From the NCBI RefSeq assembly GCF_000192435.1, contig NZ_AEUD01000025.1, positions 1-36,777 of the forward strand: a DNA stretch of 36,777 nt. The letters run 5' to 3'. This stretch comes from Gordonia neofelifaecis NRRL B-59395 (GTDB lineage: Bacteria > Actinomycetota > Actinomycetes > Mycobacteriales > Mycobacteriaceae). Positions 36,602 through 36,777 of this stretch are shown piece by piece. The notes under the pieces were generated by a model that made no database searches, was not told the origin of the DNA, and worked only from the letters and a program-made list of their open reading frames with translations. The position numbers were made by a program, and so were the translations under genes. Numbering within the stretch: position 1 is the stretch's first letter; the number at the start of each line of letters is the position of its first letter.

Positions 36602-36777
36602 TCAGGCGGCGAGCAGGGCGTTCAGGTGAGCTTCGGCCCGGGAGTAGCTCGGCGTGGTGGATCTGGTTGACTCGCCAGTCCCGACGGCCCTCTGGCCGGT
36701 CGTTGACGGGTCGCCAGGCGACGTGGCCGGCGTGCGGACCGTCGATCACGATCGTGGTCTCCCACGCCGCGACGCTC
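36602..36777 (-). pseudogene. Possible 3' end of a damaged gene
   Basis: Two minus-strand frames look coding in turn. From the right edge one reads AAWETTIVIDGPHAGHVAWRP and on to DWRVNQIHH. Another then reads PSYSRAEAHLNALLAA to a stop at 36602-36604. Joining them needs a frame shift near 36650. I do not recognise the family. It may instead be non-coding, with the apparent coding character coming from base composition. Confidence 0.3.

Overview
The window comes from a high-GC actinobacterium, most likely a mycolic-acid-type member of the Mycobacteriales such as Gordonia or a relative. This rests on base composition, frequent GTG starts, the S10 ribosomal operon order ending at rpsQ, a DsbA-VKOR oxidative folding pair and DrrA/DrrB-type exporters beside a very large NRPS. 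No single marker fixes the genus.

Layout. (1) Positions 1-23285, minus strand: two very large non-ribosomal peptide synthetase genes. The first (15120-23285, 2721 aa) is C-A-T-C-A-T-C. The second starts with a 4-base GTGA overlap at 15123 and stays open to the left edge (at least 5041 aa): A-T-C-A-T-C-A-T-E-C-A-T-C-A(cut). Module 3 is therefore split between two proteins, C at the end of one and A-T at the start of the other. The visible line has seven adenylation domains. My readings of the specificity residues are Ser for A2, Thr for A6 and a Gln-like code for A4; A1, A3 and A5 are unassigned. The epimerase makes residue 5 the D-form. The release domain lies outside the window. (2) 23519-26707, minus strand: a DrrA-like ATPase with an unusual ~200-residue N-terminal extension and two ABC-2 permeases, with overlapping ends. 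They probably export the NRPS product. (3) 26926-32211, minus strand: the complete S10 operon rpsJ-rplC-rplD-rplW-rplB-rpsS-rplV-rpsC-rplP-rpmC-rpsQ, preceded by a promoter candidate and a ~300-nt structured leader. (4) 32662-33621, minus strand: a solitary AbiEi-like wHTH protein with a PD-(D/E)XK-like C-terminus, bracketed by two copies of a palindromic repeat. (5) 33797-36548, plus strand: a hotdog-fold protein on an apparently leaderless transcript, a lipoprotein DsbA, a membrane-anchored DsbA and a VKOR, followed by a strong hairpin. The last ~180 bases may hold the end of a damaged gene on the minus strand.

How it fits together. Ribosomal, exporter and NRPS genes all run in the same direction, so the peptide cluster sits directly downstream of the S10 operon, separated by a hairpin. 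The ATPase and two permeases form one translational unit. The two NRPS proteins must dock at the C3|A3 split. Both facing ends there carry ~80-residue segments that resemble each other and a decayed A-domain N-terminus, which is the most novel feature I see. A second striking feature is a palindromic repeat of the type scattered through actinobacterial genomes, inserted in frame inside the Thr-type A domain.
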